Counted from the stretch's first letter, positions 14,693 through 24,260 are shown. The stretch is 64,000 nt of DNA from Paracoccus salsus (GCF_021556615.1 NZ_JAKGGD010000005.1:124001-188000); one strand, 5' to 3'. The notes: generated from the letters alone by a model not told the origin. Program-made: numbers and translations.

Positions 14693-16555
14693 ATGCATGT
14701 CGTCTTTCCGGTCGTGCCCTTCGCCGATATCGGCAGGCCTGCCATGGGTGTGGGCCTGCTGATCGCAGAGGCGCGCGAGTCCGGTCATACGGCCGAGGCG
14801 CTGTATGTGAATATCGATCTGGCCTCGGCGGTCGGGCTTGTGCCTTATCAACGCATCGCGACCAGCTTTCCGCCGAACCTGCTGATCGGAGAATGGATCA
14901 TTGCGTCGGATCTCTTCGGCGAGGACATCGCTGCGCCACAGGATTATTTCGCCGATATCCTGCAACCCTATCTGGGCGAGGACCGCGACCTGTTCGCCGC
15001 GATCATGCAGATCCGTCAGATTTTGCCCGACTATCTGAACCGCTGCGCCGATGAGATCATGGCGCTGCAGCCGGACGTCGTGGGTTTCAGCACCGTCTTT
15101 CACCAGACCTGCGCCTGTCTGGCGCTGGCGCGGCGCCTGAAGGAACGCGAGAATGCGCCGGTTATCGTCTTCGGCGGGGCCAATTGCGAAGGCGAGATGG
15201 GGCTGCAACTGATCCGCAGCTTTCCCTGGATCGACCATCTGTGTTCGGGCGAGGCCGATATCAGCTTTCCGGCGCTGCTGAACTGGCTGGGGCGCGGCGG
15301 TGAGGGCAGTCCGCCCCCCGGCGTGCTGTCGCAGGGCGCGGCCGAATTGCCGATCAGGTCGCGGGGCGTCACCGCCATGGACAAGCTGCCCTATCCCGAC
15401 TTCGACGACTATTTCGCCCGCCTGGCGGATTCGGCGCTGGCCGGAGCCTTCGAGGGTCATCTGGTCTTCGAAACCTCGCGCGGCTGCTGGTGGGGGGCCA
15501 AGCATCACTGCACCTTCTGCGGGCTGAACGGCGACACCATGGCCTTCCGGTCAAAATCACCCGAACGCGCCTTCGACGAGATCGCCTGGCTGACCGACCG
15601 GCACAAGACCCGGCGAATCGGCTGCGTGGACAACATCCTGGACATGAAATACCTGACCACGCTGTTTCCGCGCCTTGCGGCGGCGGGTTTCGAACTGGAT
15701 CTCTTCTACGAGGTCAAGTCGAACCTTCGCCTTGAACAGCTGCGCCAGATGCGGGCCGGCGGCGTGACCCAGATCCAGCCGGGGATCGAAAGCTTTTCGG
15801 ATCATGTGCTGAAGCTGATGGACAAGGGCTGCACGGGGTTCCAGAACATCCAGCTGATGCGCTGGTGTTCGGAGCTGGGCATCGAGGTCTCGTGGAATGT
15901 GCTGGCCGGCTTTCCGGGTGAGGACCCGGCCGAGTATGCCGCGATGGCCGCGCTCATGCCGCGCCTGACCCATCTGGACCCGCCCTGTTCCTGCGGAATG
16001 CTGCGTCTTGACCGTTTCAGCCCGTTTCACAGCCGCGCCGCCGAGATGGGTATCCGGCGCATGCGGCCGGCGCGCGCCTATTTCTATGTCTATCCGCTTG
16101 GCCGGCGCGAATTGTCCCGGCTGGCCTATTTCTTCGATTTCGATCACCAGGACGGGCGCGACCCGCAGGACTATCTTCACCCGGTGCAGGCCGAGGTGGC
16201 GGCATGGAAGGCCGCGCAGATGGACCCGTCGAATGCGCCCCGTCTGGATGCCCGGTTCGACGCGGACGGCGTCACCATTCGCGACAGCCGTCCCATGGCG
16301 CGGCGCGCCGTCCACCGGCTGGAGGGGCTGGCGGCACGGCTTTACGCCCTGTGTGACAGCACAGCCAGCCTGGCCGGGCTTGCCCATGCGACCGGCTTGG
16401 ATCCGGACGCGATCGAGTCCCAGCTTGCTGCGCTGGACGCCGATGGCCTGGTCGCGCGCCAGGGCGATAGGGTCCTTGCGCTGGCCGTGTTCCGCACCCG
16501 ACCCCACACCCTGACCCCGGAAAGCCATGCCGTTTCAGAACCCAGTTTTGCCTAG
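14693..16555 (+). CDS. B12-binding radical SAM RiPP maturase (rSAM_ocin_1 type)
   Basis: The 620-residue enzyme has a cobalamin-binding-like domain (about 1-200: FADIGRPAMGVGLLIAEA, DVVGFSTVFHQTCACLALAR, VIVFGGANCEG). A radical SAM core follows with Cys265, Cys273 and Cys276 in the CX7CX2C spacing typical of RiPP maturation radical SAM protein 1 rather than the usual CX3CX2C. A C-terminal region (about 480-620) resembles a small winged-helix domain (LAHATGLDPDAIESQLAALD). Such proteins are predicted to be C-methyltransferases acting on peptides. The ATG has GGAGG eight bases upstream and gives the family-type N-terminus; a GTG 45 bases earlier is less likely. It starts 47 bp after the precursor and overlaps the ThiF-like gene by 29 bp. 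Confidence 0.88.
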   Translation: MHVVFPVVPFADIGRPAMGVGLLIAEARESGHTAEALYVNIDLASAVGLVPYQRIATSFPPNLLIGEWIIASDLFGEDIAAPQDYFADILQPYLGEDRDLFAAIMQIRQILPDYLNRCADEIMALQPDVVGFSTVFHQTCACLALARRLKERENAPVIVFGGANCEGEMGLQLIRSFPWIDHLCSGEADISFPALLNWLGRGGEGSPPPGVLSQGAAELPIRSRGVTAMDKLPYPDFDDYFARLADSALAGAFEGHLVFETSRGCWWGAKHHCTFCGLNGDTMAFRSKSPERAFDEIAWLTDRHKTRRIGCVDNILDMKYLTTLFPRLAAAGFELDLFYEVKSNLRLEQLRQMRAGGVTQIQPGIESFSDHVLKLMDKGCTGFQNIQLMRWCSELGIEVSWNVLAGFPGEDPAEYAAMAALMPRLTHLDPPCSCGMLRLDRFSPFHSRAAEMGIRRMRPARAYFYVYPLGRRELSRLAYFFDFDHQDGRDPQDYLHPVQAEVAAWKAAQMDPSNAPRLDARFDADGVTIRDSRPMARRAVHRLEGLAARLYALCDSTASLAGLAHATGLDPDAIESQLAALDADGLVARQGDRVLALAVFRTRPHTLTPESHAVSEPSFA

Positions 16556-17636
16556 CCACTTCCTGACCTGGCTGGAACCGCCGGGCGACAGCGGCGACGA
16601 GGTGCTGCGGGTTGTCTCGTGGCGGCGTTCGGTCACGCTGAAGGGGCATTCGTTTCGGGAATTCAATCGCGAGGTCGTGCCGCTGCTGGACGGGCGGCAT
16701 GATCTGGACAGCATATGCGACGAGGTGTCGGACATCTTTGACCGTGACGACCTGGTGGCGGCTCTGGACATGCTGGCAGCGCAGGGCATCGTCGTCGAGG
16801 CCGCCGCCGAGGACGCCGACGCGCCGGCCGGGGCCCTGCCACAGCTGGGCTGGCTGGCCGAGGCCGCACCCGAGGGTCGGGCCGCACAGCGTCACCTGTC
16901 GCAGGCGCGGATCGTGCTGTTCGGCTGCGGCGGGCCAGGGGCGACGGCTGCGCGCAATCTGGTCGCCGCCGGGGTCGGTGACCTGCTGATCGTGGACCCG
17001 GCGGACCTGTCCGCGGCCGATGCCTATTTCTCGCCCCTCTATGGACGCGACGATATCGGCAAGCCGCGTGCCGAGGTTCTGGCAGCCGCGCTTGGCGCCC
17101 ACGCCCCGGATGCACGGATCACCGCCAAGACCGGCCGCCCCGAGGACAGCGCCACCATTGCGGGCCTGCTGGAGGGCGCCACGCTTGCGCTGTGCTGCCT
17201 TGAATCGGCGGAATTGAACCTGGCGTTGAAGCTGAACCGTGCCTGCCGCGATCTGGGCCTGCGCTGGCTGGCCGGCAGCCTCGAAGGGCTGGATCTGGTG
17301 GTCGGGCCAGGCTTTTCCGGCGACCGGGACGCGCCCTGCTACATGTGCTGGCGGATGCGCGAGGTGGCCTGCGCCGGCAACCCTCAGGCGCGCTTTGCGC
17401 TGGAACGCCATCTCGACCGCCTGCGGCGCGACCTGTCGGGACGGCGCGAGAATCTGTCGGTCGGTGCGGATATCGTCGGCGGCATGATGGCCGCCGAAGT
17501 GATAACGGTCCTGACCGGCGCGGGCCCGCCCGCGCTGGACGGCCGGGTTCTGGTGATCGAGATGCCCGGCCTGCGCCAGGAACGGCACACCCTGCTGCGC
17601 AAGCCCGGCTGTCCGGTCTGCGGGGCCGGCCCATGA
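16527..17636 (+). CDS. ThiF/E1-like cyclodehydratase partner with leader-peptide-binding domain
   Basis: The 369-residue protein begins with a winged-helix region (about 25-92: SVTLKGHSFREFNREVVPLL, DSICDEVSDIF, ALDMLAAQGIVVEA) that looks like a RiPP recognition element. An adenylate-binding E1-like fold follows (RIVLFGCGGPGATAARNL, DLLIVDPADLSAADAYFSPL, DIGKPRAEVL). Two Cys pairs, C271-x2-C274 and C362-x2-C365, probably hold structural zinc. In TOMM systems such 'ocin-ThiF' or TOMM leader-binding proteins deliver the precursor to YcaO. The catalytic Cys of true E1 enzymes is not expected here. It overlaps the maturase gene upstream and the YcaO gene downstream (ATGA). Confidence 0.88.
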   Translation: MPFQNPVLPSHFLTWLEPPGDSGDEVLRVVSWRRSVTLKGHSFREFNREVVPLLDGRHDLDSICDEVSDIFDRDDLVAALDMLAAQGIVVEAAAEDADAPAGALPQLGWLAEAAPEGRAAQRHLSQARIVLFGCGGPGATAARNLVAAGVGDLLIVDPADLSAADAYFSPLYGRDDIGKPRAEVLAAALGAHAPDARITAKTGRPEDSATIAGLLEGATLALCCLESAELNLALKLNRACRDLGLRWLAGSLEGLDLVVGPGFSGDRDAPCYMCWRMREVACAGNPQARFALERHLDRLRRDLSGRRENLSVGADIVGGMMAAEVITVLTGAGPPALDGRVLVIEMPGLRQERHTLLRKPGCPVCGAGP

Positions 17637-18973
17637 CCGCGACCGCGCCCGGGCAGCCCGGGGCATCGGACGAAGCCGAGGCCGTGCGGCTGACGCAGGC
17701 GCTGGTCAGCCGCCGCTGCGGGCTGGTCCGCGAGATGGCACCGCAGGGCCGCGGCACCGAGGAGCCATGCCCACCCTATCTGTGGACCGCCACCCTGTCG
17801 CATTTCGATTTTCGCGCCGCCGGGCGCAGCGAACGGCTTAACGCAGGCAAGGGCCGGACCGAGGCCGAGGCGCGCCTGTCCGCCCTGGGCGAAGCGATCG
17901 AACGCTATTGCGCCTATCACTGGGACGCCGCGCGGATCCGGGTCGGCCGCGCTTCGGCCGGTTCCATCACCCCCGATGACCTGGTGCTGCATTCCCAAGC
18001 CCAGCATGCCTCCGGAACCCTGCCCTACCCGCCCTGGTCGGACGAGACGGATACCAGCTGGATCAGCGGCACCGAGTTGCCCGGCGGCACCCCGGTCGAT
18101 CTGCCCGCGGCGCTGGTCTTTCTGGTCAGCCCGACCCCGCGCCATGACGATCACGTCACCGCCATCACCTCGAACGGGCTTGCCGCCGGGGCCGATCTGG
18201 AATGCGCGATCATCGGGGGACTGCACGAGGTGATCGAACGCGATGCGCTGATGATCACCTGGCTGAACAGGCTGCCGGCCACGCTGATCGAGACGCCCGA
18301 AACCGGCTGCATGGCCGCAGCCATCATCCGTCACTATCGCCGTCATGGCGTGCAGGTCAGGCTGTTCCGGCTGGCCTCGGATCAGGCGCCGGTCGTGGTC
18401 ATGGCGGTGGCCGACAATCCCGACCCGGCACAGGGGGTCCGGATGATCGGCATGGGCTGCGATCTGGACGGCGTGGCCGCCATTGACAAGGCCATGTTCG
18501 AGCTGTGCCAGGCGCGTCCCAGCATGGCGTCGCGCATGGCTCAGGGCGATGCCGCGGGACGGCTTCGCAGCTATGCGGATGTCCGCGATCTGGATGATCA
18601 TCCGCTGTTCCATGCGCTGCCGGGGAACAGCGCCGAGTTCGACTTCCTGCTGGCGTCGGGACAGCGCACCACGATCGACGGGATGCCACGACACCGCCAC
18701 GCGACCCCGGCCGACACCTTGGCACGAATCGTCGCGGCGGCATCTGACGCCGGTGCGCGGGTCGCCTATTGCGACATCACCGCGCCCGACATCGCGCCGC
18801 TGGGGCCGCGGGTGGTGCGCTGTGTCATCACGGGCTTTCAGCCGATCCATTTCGGACATGGCGAGGGTCGCCTTGGCGGCGCGCGCCTGTTCGAGGCGCC
18901 GGTTCGCTGGGGCCTGCGCGACGTCCCTCTGACCGAGGCCGAACTGAACCCCTGCCCCCATCCGCTGGCGTGA
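17633..18973 (+). CDS. YcaO cyclodehydratase (azoline-forming)
   Basis: The 446-residue YcaO protein uses ATP to activate backbone amides so that Cys side chains close to thiazolines. The ATP/Mg motifs are visible: EARLSALGEAIERYCAYH, then DLECAIIGGLHEVIERDALM, and later AIDKAMFELCQARPSM. The protein ends in NPCPHPLA, which contains the PxPxP C-terminus characteristic of azoline-forming YcaO proteins. No TfuA gene is present, which argues against thioamidation. The ATG overlaps the ThiF-like stop, and SagB follows four bases later, so the modification enzymes are coupled. The separate YcaO and ThiF-like genes are the split type of heterocyclase. Confidence 0.92.
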   Translation: MTATAPGQPGASDEAEAVRLTQALVSRRCGLVREMAPQGRGTEEPCPPYLWTATLSHFDFRAAGRSERLNAGKGRTEAEARLSALGEAIERYCAYHWDAARIRVGRASAGSITPDDLVLHSQAQHASGTLPYPPWSDETDTSWISGTELPGGTPVDLPAALVFLVSPTPRHDDHVTAITSNGLAAGADLECAIIGGLHEVIERDALMITWLNRLPATLIETPETGCMAAAIIRHYRRHGVQVRLFRLASDQAPVVVMAVADNPDPAQGVRMIGMGCDLDGVAAIDKAMFELCQARPSMASRMAQGDAAGRLRSYADVRDLDDHPLFHALPGNSAEFDFLLASGQRTTIDGMPRHRHATPADTLARIVAAASDAGARVAYCDITAPDIAPLGPRVVRCVITGFQPIHFGHGEGRLGGARLFEAPVRWGLRDVPLTEAELNPCPHPLA

Positions 18974-18977
18974 TCCC

Positions 18978-19721
18978 ATGACCCTGCCCTCTGACGATCC
19001 GTTCTCGCTGTCGCGCCTTTTCCACCTGAATTCCGAACCCTGGCTGAACGAGGACGCCTATCGCGCCGGGCCCTATCTTCAAAGCTTCCGCAGCCATCCC
19101 GACGCGCCGCGCATGCCGCTGCCGGCGACCGCGCCGCTTCAGGTCGAGGCGCTGGCCGCAGCGCGACGTTCGGTGCGCGCGTTCCGCCCCGATCCGATGC
19201 CGCTGGCGACGCTGGCCGCGTTGCTGCGCACCGGCTATGGCCTCACCGGCCCCGACCCGATGGAGCAGGGAGGACGGTTCCTGCGGCGCAGCGTGCCCTC
19301 GGCCGGCGGCACCTATCCGCTGGACATCTACGCGCTGGTGGCACGGGTCGAGGGTCTGACCCCCGGCATCTACCATTTCGACGCGATGGGCGAGGCGCTG
19401 GAGTTGCTGCGGGCCGGCGCGTGGCGGCACGAGGCCGCGCCGGTCTTCTATACCTGGCCCTATGTCGTCGACGCGCCGGTAATCCTCTGTCTTGTCGCGA
19501 CCTTCGCGCGCACACAGTCGAAATACGGGCCGCGCGGCTATCGCTATATCCTGCTGGAAGCCGGGCATGCCGCGCAGAATCTGTGTCTGGGCGCGGTCGA
19601 GCTGGGTCTCGCCAGCCTCTGCATGGGCGGCTTTCGCGATACGGCCCTCAACCGGATGCTGGGCCTGCCTCAGCCTGACCAGGGCGTGGTCTACACGCTC
19701 GCGCTTGGCGCGGCCGCCTGA
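18978..19721 (+). CDS. SagB-type FMN-dependent azoline dehydrogenase
   Basis: The 247-residue protein belongs to the SagB/ThcOx nitroreductase fold. It shows RRSVRAFRPDPMPL (phosphate-binding start of the fold), RRSVPSAGGTYPLDIYALV (FMN site typical of SagB), and KYGPRGYRYILLEAGHAAQN with the Lys/Tyr and helix used by azoline oxidases. It would oxidise thiazolines to aromatic thiazoles with FMN. About 60 residues precede the core, as in short SagB forms. It is the last gene of the cluster; the ubiB gene converges on it 57 bp away. No exporter or peptidase gene follows. Confidence 0.9.
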   Translation: MTLPSDDPFSLSRLFHLNSEPWLNEDAYRAGPYLQSFRSHPDAPRMPLPATAPLQVEALAAARRSVRAFRPDPMPLATLAALLRTGYGLTGPDPMEQGGRFLRRSVPSAGGTYPLDIYALVARVEGLTPGIYHFDAMGEALELLRAGAWRHEAAPVFYTWPYVVDAPVILCLVATFARTQSKYGPRGYRYILLEAGHAAQNLCLGAVELGLASLCMGGFRDTALNRMLGLPQPDQGVVYTLALGAAA

Positions 19722-19778
19722 GCGCGATTCGCGCCGCCCCGGACCGGCGCCGCGGAGCGGTCGACAACCCGCCGTCAG

Positions 19779-21314
19779 TCAGCCAAGCGCAAGGCCGATC
19801 GCGGCACCCGCGGCCAATGACAGCAGCCCGATCAGCCACGCGGGCAGGCGCGTCCCCGATTTCACGACCAGCGGGCGGATGTCCTCGGGATGGGCGCGCT
19901 CCCACAAGGCCTGTTCGACGATGCGCGGCAGCAGCGGCCCATAGCGGCCCACGGTCTGCGCCACCCTGGCCAGATCACCCGCCAGCGCACGCGGACCAAG
20001 GTTCGACTTGATATAGTCCGACACCACCGGCCGCGCCGCCTCCCAGATGTTCAGCTGCGGATCGACCGAGCGGGCCACGCCCTCGACCACCACCATGGTG
20101 CGTTGCAGCAGGATCAGCTGGGTCTGGGTCCGCATGCCGAAACGTTCGGTCACCTCGAACAGATGGGACAGCAGGTTTGCCATCGAGATCTGGCTGGCGT
20201 CGGCCCCGAAGATCGGCTCTCCCACTGCGCGCAGGGCGCGGGCGAACTGTGCCTCGTCCCGGTCGCGGGGCACATAGCCCGCCTCGAAATGAACCCGCGC
20301 GACAAGACGATAATCGCGCTTGATGAAGCCCATCAGGATCTCGGCATAGACGCGGCGCGTGTATTCATCGATCTCGCCCATGATCCCGAAATCATAGGCA
20401 ATCACGTCGCCATTCGCCGCGACCTTCAGGTTGCCGTGATGCATGTCGGCGTGAAAGAACCCGTCGCGCAGCGCATGTTGCAGGAAAAGCTGGACGACCC
20501 GTGTGGCGATGCGGGTCACGTCATGGCCGGCCGCGATCAACGCTTCGCGGTCGCCCATCGGCAATCCTTCGGCCCAGTCCGAGGTCAGCACCCTGCGCGA
20601 CGACAGGTGCCAATGCGGCTTGGGAACCGCGAACCGCGGGTCCTCGCTTGTGTTCTCGGCGAATTCCGAGGCCGCGGCAGCCTCCAGCCGCATGTCCTGC
20701 TCGCCGGTGACCACGCCTTCGAAATGGCGGACCACATCACGCGGCCTCAGCCGACGACTGCCGGGCGACAGGAGTTCGATGATGCCCGCCGCGAAATGGA
20801 AGGCGTCGGTGTCGCGACGGAAGGCCGCGCCGATGCCCGGACGCAGCACCTTGACCGCCACCTCCTGCCCGGTTTCGCGGATCCGGGCGCGGTGGACCTG
20901 CGCGATCGAAGCGGCTGCGACCGGCTCGGAGAATTCCGAGAACAGCCGATCGACAGGCTGGCGCAGATCGGCTTCGACCATCTGCTTGGCGATCTCGGTC
21001 GGGAAGGGTGGCAGCCGGTCCTGCAGCATCCGCAACTGGTCGGCCAGCTCGGTTCCGACGACGTCGGCGCGGGTCGAAAGGATCTGGCCGAACTTGATAT
21101 AGGCGGGTCCAAGCGCCGTGATGGCGCGGGTCAGCGGCGGCAGGTTCGGATCGCCCTTGTAACCCAGCCACCGGAAGGGCCAGCCCATGATCCGGGCCGC
21201 CAGCCGCAGTCGCTGCGGAGCCTCGAGCGCGTCCAGCGCGACTCCCATCGCGCCGGTCCTCTCGAACGTGGCACCGGTGCGGATCAGGCGCAGGATATTG
21301 TGCGGGCCGCGCAT
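19779..21314 (-). CDS. ubiB: UbiB, atypical kinase for ubiquinone biosynthesis
   Basis: The 511-residue ABC1/ADCK/UbiB protein has the KxGQ motif (AYIKFGQILSTRADVVG), the Ala-rich loop (VAAASIAQVHRARI), the ATP Lys in GQEVAVKVLRPGI, a catalytic loop HADMHHGNLKV and the metal-binding YDFGIMGE. Two C-terminal membrane helices (PAWLIGLLSLAAGAAIGLAL) anchor it to the inner membrane. It supports ubiquinone synthesis by ATPase activity on the lipid-bound complex. It directly follows ubiE with no gap between the ubiE stop and this ATG, so the two are one operon. Confidence 0.95.
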   Translation of the reverse strand: MRGPHNILRLIRTGATFERTGAMGVALDALEAPQRLRLAARIMGWPFRWLGYKGDPNLPPLTRAITALGPAYIKFGQILSTRADVVGTELADQLRMLQDRLPPFPTEIAKQMVEADLRQPVDRLFSEFSEPVAAASIAQVHRARIRETGQEVAVKVLRPGIGAAFRRDTDAFHFAAGIIELLSPGSRRLRPRDVVRHFEGVVTGEQDMRLEAAAASEFAENTSEDPRFAVPKPHWHLSSRRVLTSDWAEGLPMGDREALIAAGHDVTRIATRVVQLFLQHALRDGFFHADMHHGNLKVAANGDVIAYDFGIMGEIDEYTRRVYAEILMGFIKRDYRLVARVHFEAGYVPRDRDEAQFARALRAVGEPIFGADASQISMANLLSHLFEVTERFGMRTQTQLILLQRTMVVVEGVARSVDPQLNIWEAARPVVSDYIKSNLGPRALAGDLARVAQTVGRYGPLLPRIVEQALWERAHPEDIRPLVVKSGTRLPAWLIGLLSLAAGAAIGLALG

Positions 21315-22061
21315 CTACAGTTTCCAACCGGAATGCAGCGCGGCGATCCCCAGGGACAGGTTGCGCCATTGCACCCGCGCGAACCCGGCCGCGCGGATCA
21401 TTTCGGCAAAGCTGTCCTGATCGGGAAAGTTGCGGATCGACTCGACCAGATACTGATAGCTGTCGCGATCGCCGGTGACCGCCTGCCCCATCGCCGGGAT
21501 CACGTTGAAGCTGTAGCGGTCGTAGGCCCATTGCATTGCGGGCACCGGAATCTGGCTGAACTCCAGCACCATCAGCCGCCCGCCGGGTCGCAACACGCGA
21601 AACGCCTCGGCCAGCGCATCGGGAATGCGGGTGACGTTGCGGATTCCGAAGCTGATCGTGTAGCGGTCGAAGCTGTTGTCGGCGAAGGGCAGCGCCATCG
21701 CATCGCCCGTCACCCAGGACAGGCTTTCGGCCTTGTCCGCCGCCTCGGCCCGCTGCCGCCCCTCGACCAGCATCTGTTCGGTCATGTCGCAGACCGTGAC
21801 GCGCGCGTCCGGGGCGCGGTCCAGAAACCGGAACGCGATGTCGCCCGTGCCACCGGCCACGTCCAGCAGGCGCTGTCCGTCGCGCGGGACCAGCCAGTCC
21901 ATCATCGCGGTCTTCCAGAGCCGGTGGATGCCCGCGCTCATCAGGTCGTTCATCAGGTCATAGCGCGAGGCGACGCTGGAAAAGACACCGTGGACCATGC
22001 CGGCCTTGGCGTCCTCGTCCACGGTCTGGAAACCGAAATGGGTCTGCTTCTTGTCACTCAT
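21315..22061 (-). CDS. ubiE: UbiE, ubiquinone biosynthesis C-methyltransferase
   Basis: The 248-residue SAM-dependent enzyme C-methylates 2-polyprenyl-6-methoxy-benzoquinol, and menaquinol precursors where present. Motif [17 protein letters not shown] and the family signatures [17 protein letters not shown] and [21 protein letters not shown] are intact, as is the C-terminal [15 protein letters not shown] chose the ATG giving [14 protein letters not shown]; an upstream extension adds a non-conserved stretch. It is divergent from mutM across 76 bp and cotranscribed with ubiB. Confidence 0.95.
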   Translation of the reverse strand: MSDKKQTHFGFQTVDEDAKAGMVHGVFSSVASRYDLMNDLMSAGIHRLWKTAMMDWLVPRDGQRLLDVAGGTGDIAFRFLDRAPDARVTVCDMTEQMLVEGRQRAEAADKAESLSWVTGDAMALPFADNSFDRYTISFGIRNVTRIPDALAEAFRVLRPGGRLMVLEFSQIPVPAMQWAYDRYSFNVIPAMGQAVTGDRDSYQYLVESIRNFPDQDSFAEMIRAAGFARVQWRNLSLGIAALHSGWKL

Positions 22062-22137
22062 CGCGCTTGCCGTTCTTTGCCTCAACCGCCAGATACGTCC
22101 GGCGCGCCGCGCGCACAATGCGATGAAAGGACCCGGA

Positions 22138-22983
22138 TTGCCAGAACTGCCGGAAGTCGAAACCGTCAGGCGTGGCTTGATGCCGCATCTTGAAGGTCAG
22201 CGCATCGCGCGCGCCGAGGCGCGGCGCCCTGACCTTCGCTGGCCGCTGCCGCCCGATCTGGTCCAGGTGCTGACCGGTGCGACCGTGACGGCATTGCGGC
22301 GTCGGTCGAAATACCTGCTGGCGGATCTGGACCGCGGCGGCACGCTGCTGCTGCATCTGGGCATGTCGGGCCGGATGCTGGTCGAGGGCGCAAGCCAGGG
22401 CGGCTTTCACCGCGATCCCTCGATCCTGCCCCGCCATGACCACGTGGTTCTGATGACCGAGGCCGGCACCACGATCACCTTCAACGATGCGCGCCGCTTC
22501 GGGATGGTCGATCTGATCCGCGACGGCGCGACCCATCCGCTGCTGGCCCGGCTTGGCCCCGAGCCGTTCGACCCTGCGTTCTCGGCCGGCTATCTGCGGG
22601 CGGTCTTCGCCGGGCGGCGGGTTCCGGTCAAGCAGGCGCTGCTGGATCAGAAGATTGTTGCCGGGCTGGGCAACATCTATGTCAGCGAGGCGCTGCACCG
22701 CGCCGGTATCGATCCGCGCCGGGCCGCGGGCCGGATCGGCGCCCCGCGCATCGCCGCGCTGGTGGGTCATGTCCGTGATGTGCTTGCCGACGCCATCGCG
22801 GCCGGCGGATCGTCCCTGCGCGACCACCGGCAGGCGACCGGCGAGCTGGGCTATTTCCAGCACAGTTTCCGGGTTTACGACCGCGAAGGCGCGCCCTGTC
22901 CGACGCCCGGCTGCCCCGCCGCGATCCGGCGAATCGTGCAATCCGGCCGGTCCAGCTTCTTCTGTCCCCAGTGTCAGCGCTAG
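22138..22983 (+). CDS. mutM: formamidopyrimidine-DNA glycosylase (Fpg/MutM), TTG start
   Basis: The 281-residue enzyme removes oxidised purines. The start must be the TTG reading (M)[12 protein letters not shown], because Pro2 is the catalytic nucleophile after Met removal and Glu3 is essential. AAAGGA lies six bases upstream. An upstream ATG would bury Pro2 behind five extra residues. Also visible are the beta-loop Lys ([11 protein letters not shown]), the helix-2-turn-helix ([20 protein letters not shown]) and the zinc finger CPTPGC...FFCPQC with the DNA-binding Arg (QSGRSSFFC). It is followed by the enoyl-CoA hydratase gene after 76 bp. Confidence 0.95.
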   Translation: MPELPEVETVRRGLMPHLEGQRIARAEARRPDLRWPLPPDLVQVLTGATVTALRRRSKYLLADLDRGGTLLLHLGMSGRMLVEGASQGGFHRDPSILPRHDHVVLMTEAGTTITFNDARRFGMVDLIRDGATHPLLARLGPEPFDPAFSAGYLRAVFAGRRVPVKQALLDQKIVAGLGNIYVSEALHRAGIDPRRAAGRIGAPRIAALVGHVRDVLADAIAAGGSSLRDHRQATGELGYFQHSFRVYDREGAPCPTPGCPAAIRRIVQSGRSSFFCPQCQR

Positions 22984-23059
22984 CTTCTAGTGCTTGGCTT
23001 CGCCGCCCTCCTGCTGATAGGACTCTCGCGACTGCTCAATTGCAACGAGGTCCAAGCCT

Positions 23060-23836
23060 ATGGCTTATGAAACCATCATCGTCGAGATCGAGGACGAGGT
23101 CGCCCTGATCCGGCTGAACCGTCCCGAGGCGCTGAACGCGCTGAGCGCCACGCTTCTGGGCGAACTGTCCGAGGCGCTGACCGAGGCCGACCACAACGAC
23201 AAGGTGCGCTGCATCGTCCTGACCGGCAGTGAAAAGGCCTTTGCCGCCGGCGCCGACATCAAGGAAATGGCACAGAAGAGTTTTGTCGATGCCTATGGCC
23301 AGGACCTGTTCGGGCCGCAGATCGAGTCGATCAGCCGCATCCGCAAGCCGATCATCGCCGCCGTCAGCGGCTATGCCCTGGGTGGCGGTTGCGAACTCGC
23401 GATGGTCTGCGATTTCATCATTGCCGCCGAGAACGCCAAGTTCGGCCAGCCCGAGATCAATCTGGGCGTCATCGCTGGGATCGGCGGCACCCAGCGGCTG
23501 ACGCGATTTGTCGGCAAGTCGAAGGCGATGGACATGAACCTGACCGGACGCTTCATGGATGCTGCCGAGGCCGAGCGTGCCGGGCTTGTCAGCCGCATCG
23601 TGCCCACCCCGAAGCTGGTTTCCGAGGCCATGTCCGCCGCGCGCAAGATCGCGGAAAAGTCCCAGATCACCGTCATGGCAGCCAAGGAATCGGTCAATCG
23701 CGCCTATGAGACGACATTGCACGAGGGGCTGCTTTTCGAACGCCGGACGTTCCATTCGATGTTCGCGACCGAGGATCAGAAGGAAGGCATGGCCGCATTC
23801 CTCGAAAAGCGCGAGGCGCAGTTCCGCGATCGCTGA
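23060..23836 (+). CDS. enoyl-CoA hydratase
   Basis: The 258-residue crotonase-fold enzyme hydrates 2-trans-enoyl-CoA in beta-oxidation. The oxyanion-hole segments [12 protein letters not shown] and [14 protein letters not shown] and the catalytic Glu in [20 protein letters not shown] are present, along with the second Glu in the family position of MAMVCDF-INA-type hydratases. The length is typical. It lies alone between mutM and rpsT, a position it commonly holds in Rhodobacteraceae. The exact chain-length preference cannot be read from the sequence. Confidence 0.92.
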   Translation: MAYETIIVEIEDEVALIRLNRPEALNALSATLLGELSEALTEADHNDKVRCIVLTGSEKAFAAGADIKEMAQKSFVDAYGQDLFGPQIESISRIRKPIIAAVSGYALGGGCELAMVCDFIIAAENAKFGQPEINLGVIAGIGGTQRLTRFVGKSKAMDMNLTGRFMDAAEAERAGLVSRIVPTPKLVSEAMSAARKIAEKSQITVMAAKESVNRAYETTLHEGLLFERRTFHSMFATEDQKEGMAAFLEKREAQFRDR

Positions 23837-23990
23837 ATTCGGGGTTTCCTTTTTCCCGCTCATGGCCTATAGGCCCTCGCTTACATGCGCGTGGGCCCGC
23901 TTAGGCAAGAATCATGTCCGCCTTGGATCGAGGCGGGCGCTTGGGTCTTTTGCGCGACAGAACCGTTGAAGACCCGATAGGACCTGACCC

Positions 23991-24260
23991 ATGGCAAACA
24001 CTCCCCAGTCGAAAAAGCGCGCCCGCCAGACCGAGCGCCGCACCGACATCAACAAAGCCCGTCGTTCGCGCATCCGCACCTTCCTGCGCAAGGTCGAGGA
24101 AGCCATCGCCAGCGGCAACGCCGACGCGGCCCGCGATGCCCTGAAATCCGCCCAGCCCGAACTGATGCGCGGCGTCACCAAGGGCGTTGTGCACAAGAAC
24201 ACTGCGGCGCGGAAAATCTCGCGCCTGTCGGCACGCGTGAAAGCCATTTCGGCGGCCTGA
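23991..24260 (+). CDS. rpsT: 30S ribosomal protein S20
   Basis: The 89-residue basic protein opens [17 protein letters not shown] and contains [19 protein letters not shown] and [20 protein letters not shown], all typical of S20, which binds 16S rRNA in the small subunit. It has its own promoter region of 154 bp and is followed by a strong intrinsic terminator. Its position just before dnaA is common in alphaproteobacteria. Confidence 0.97.
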   Translation: MANTPQSKKRARQTERRTDINKARRSRIRTFLRKVEEAIASGNADAARDALKSAQPELMRGVTKGVVHKNTAARKISRLSARVKAISAA

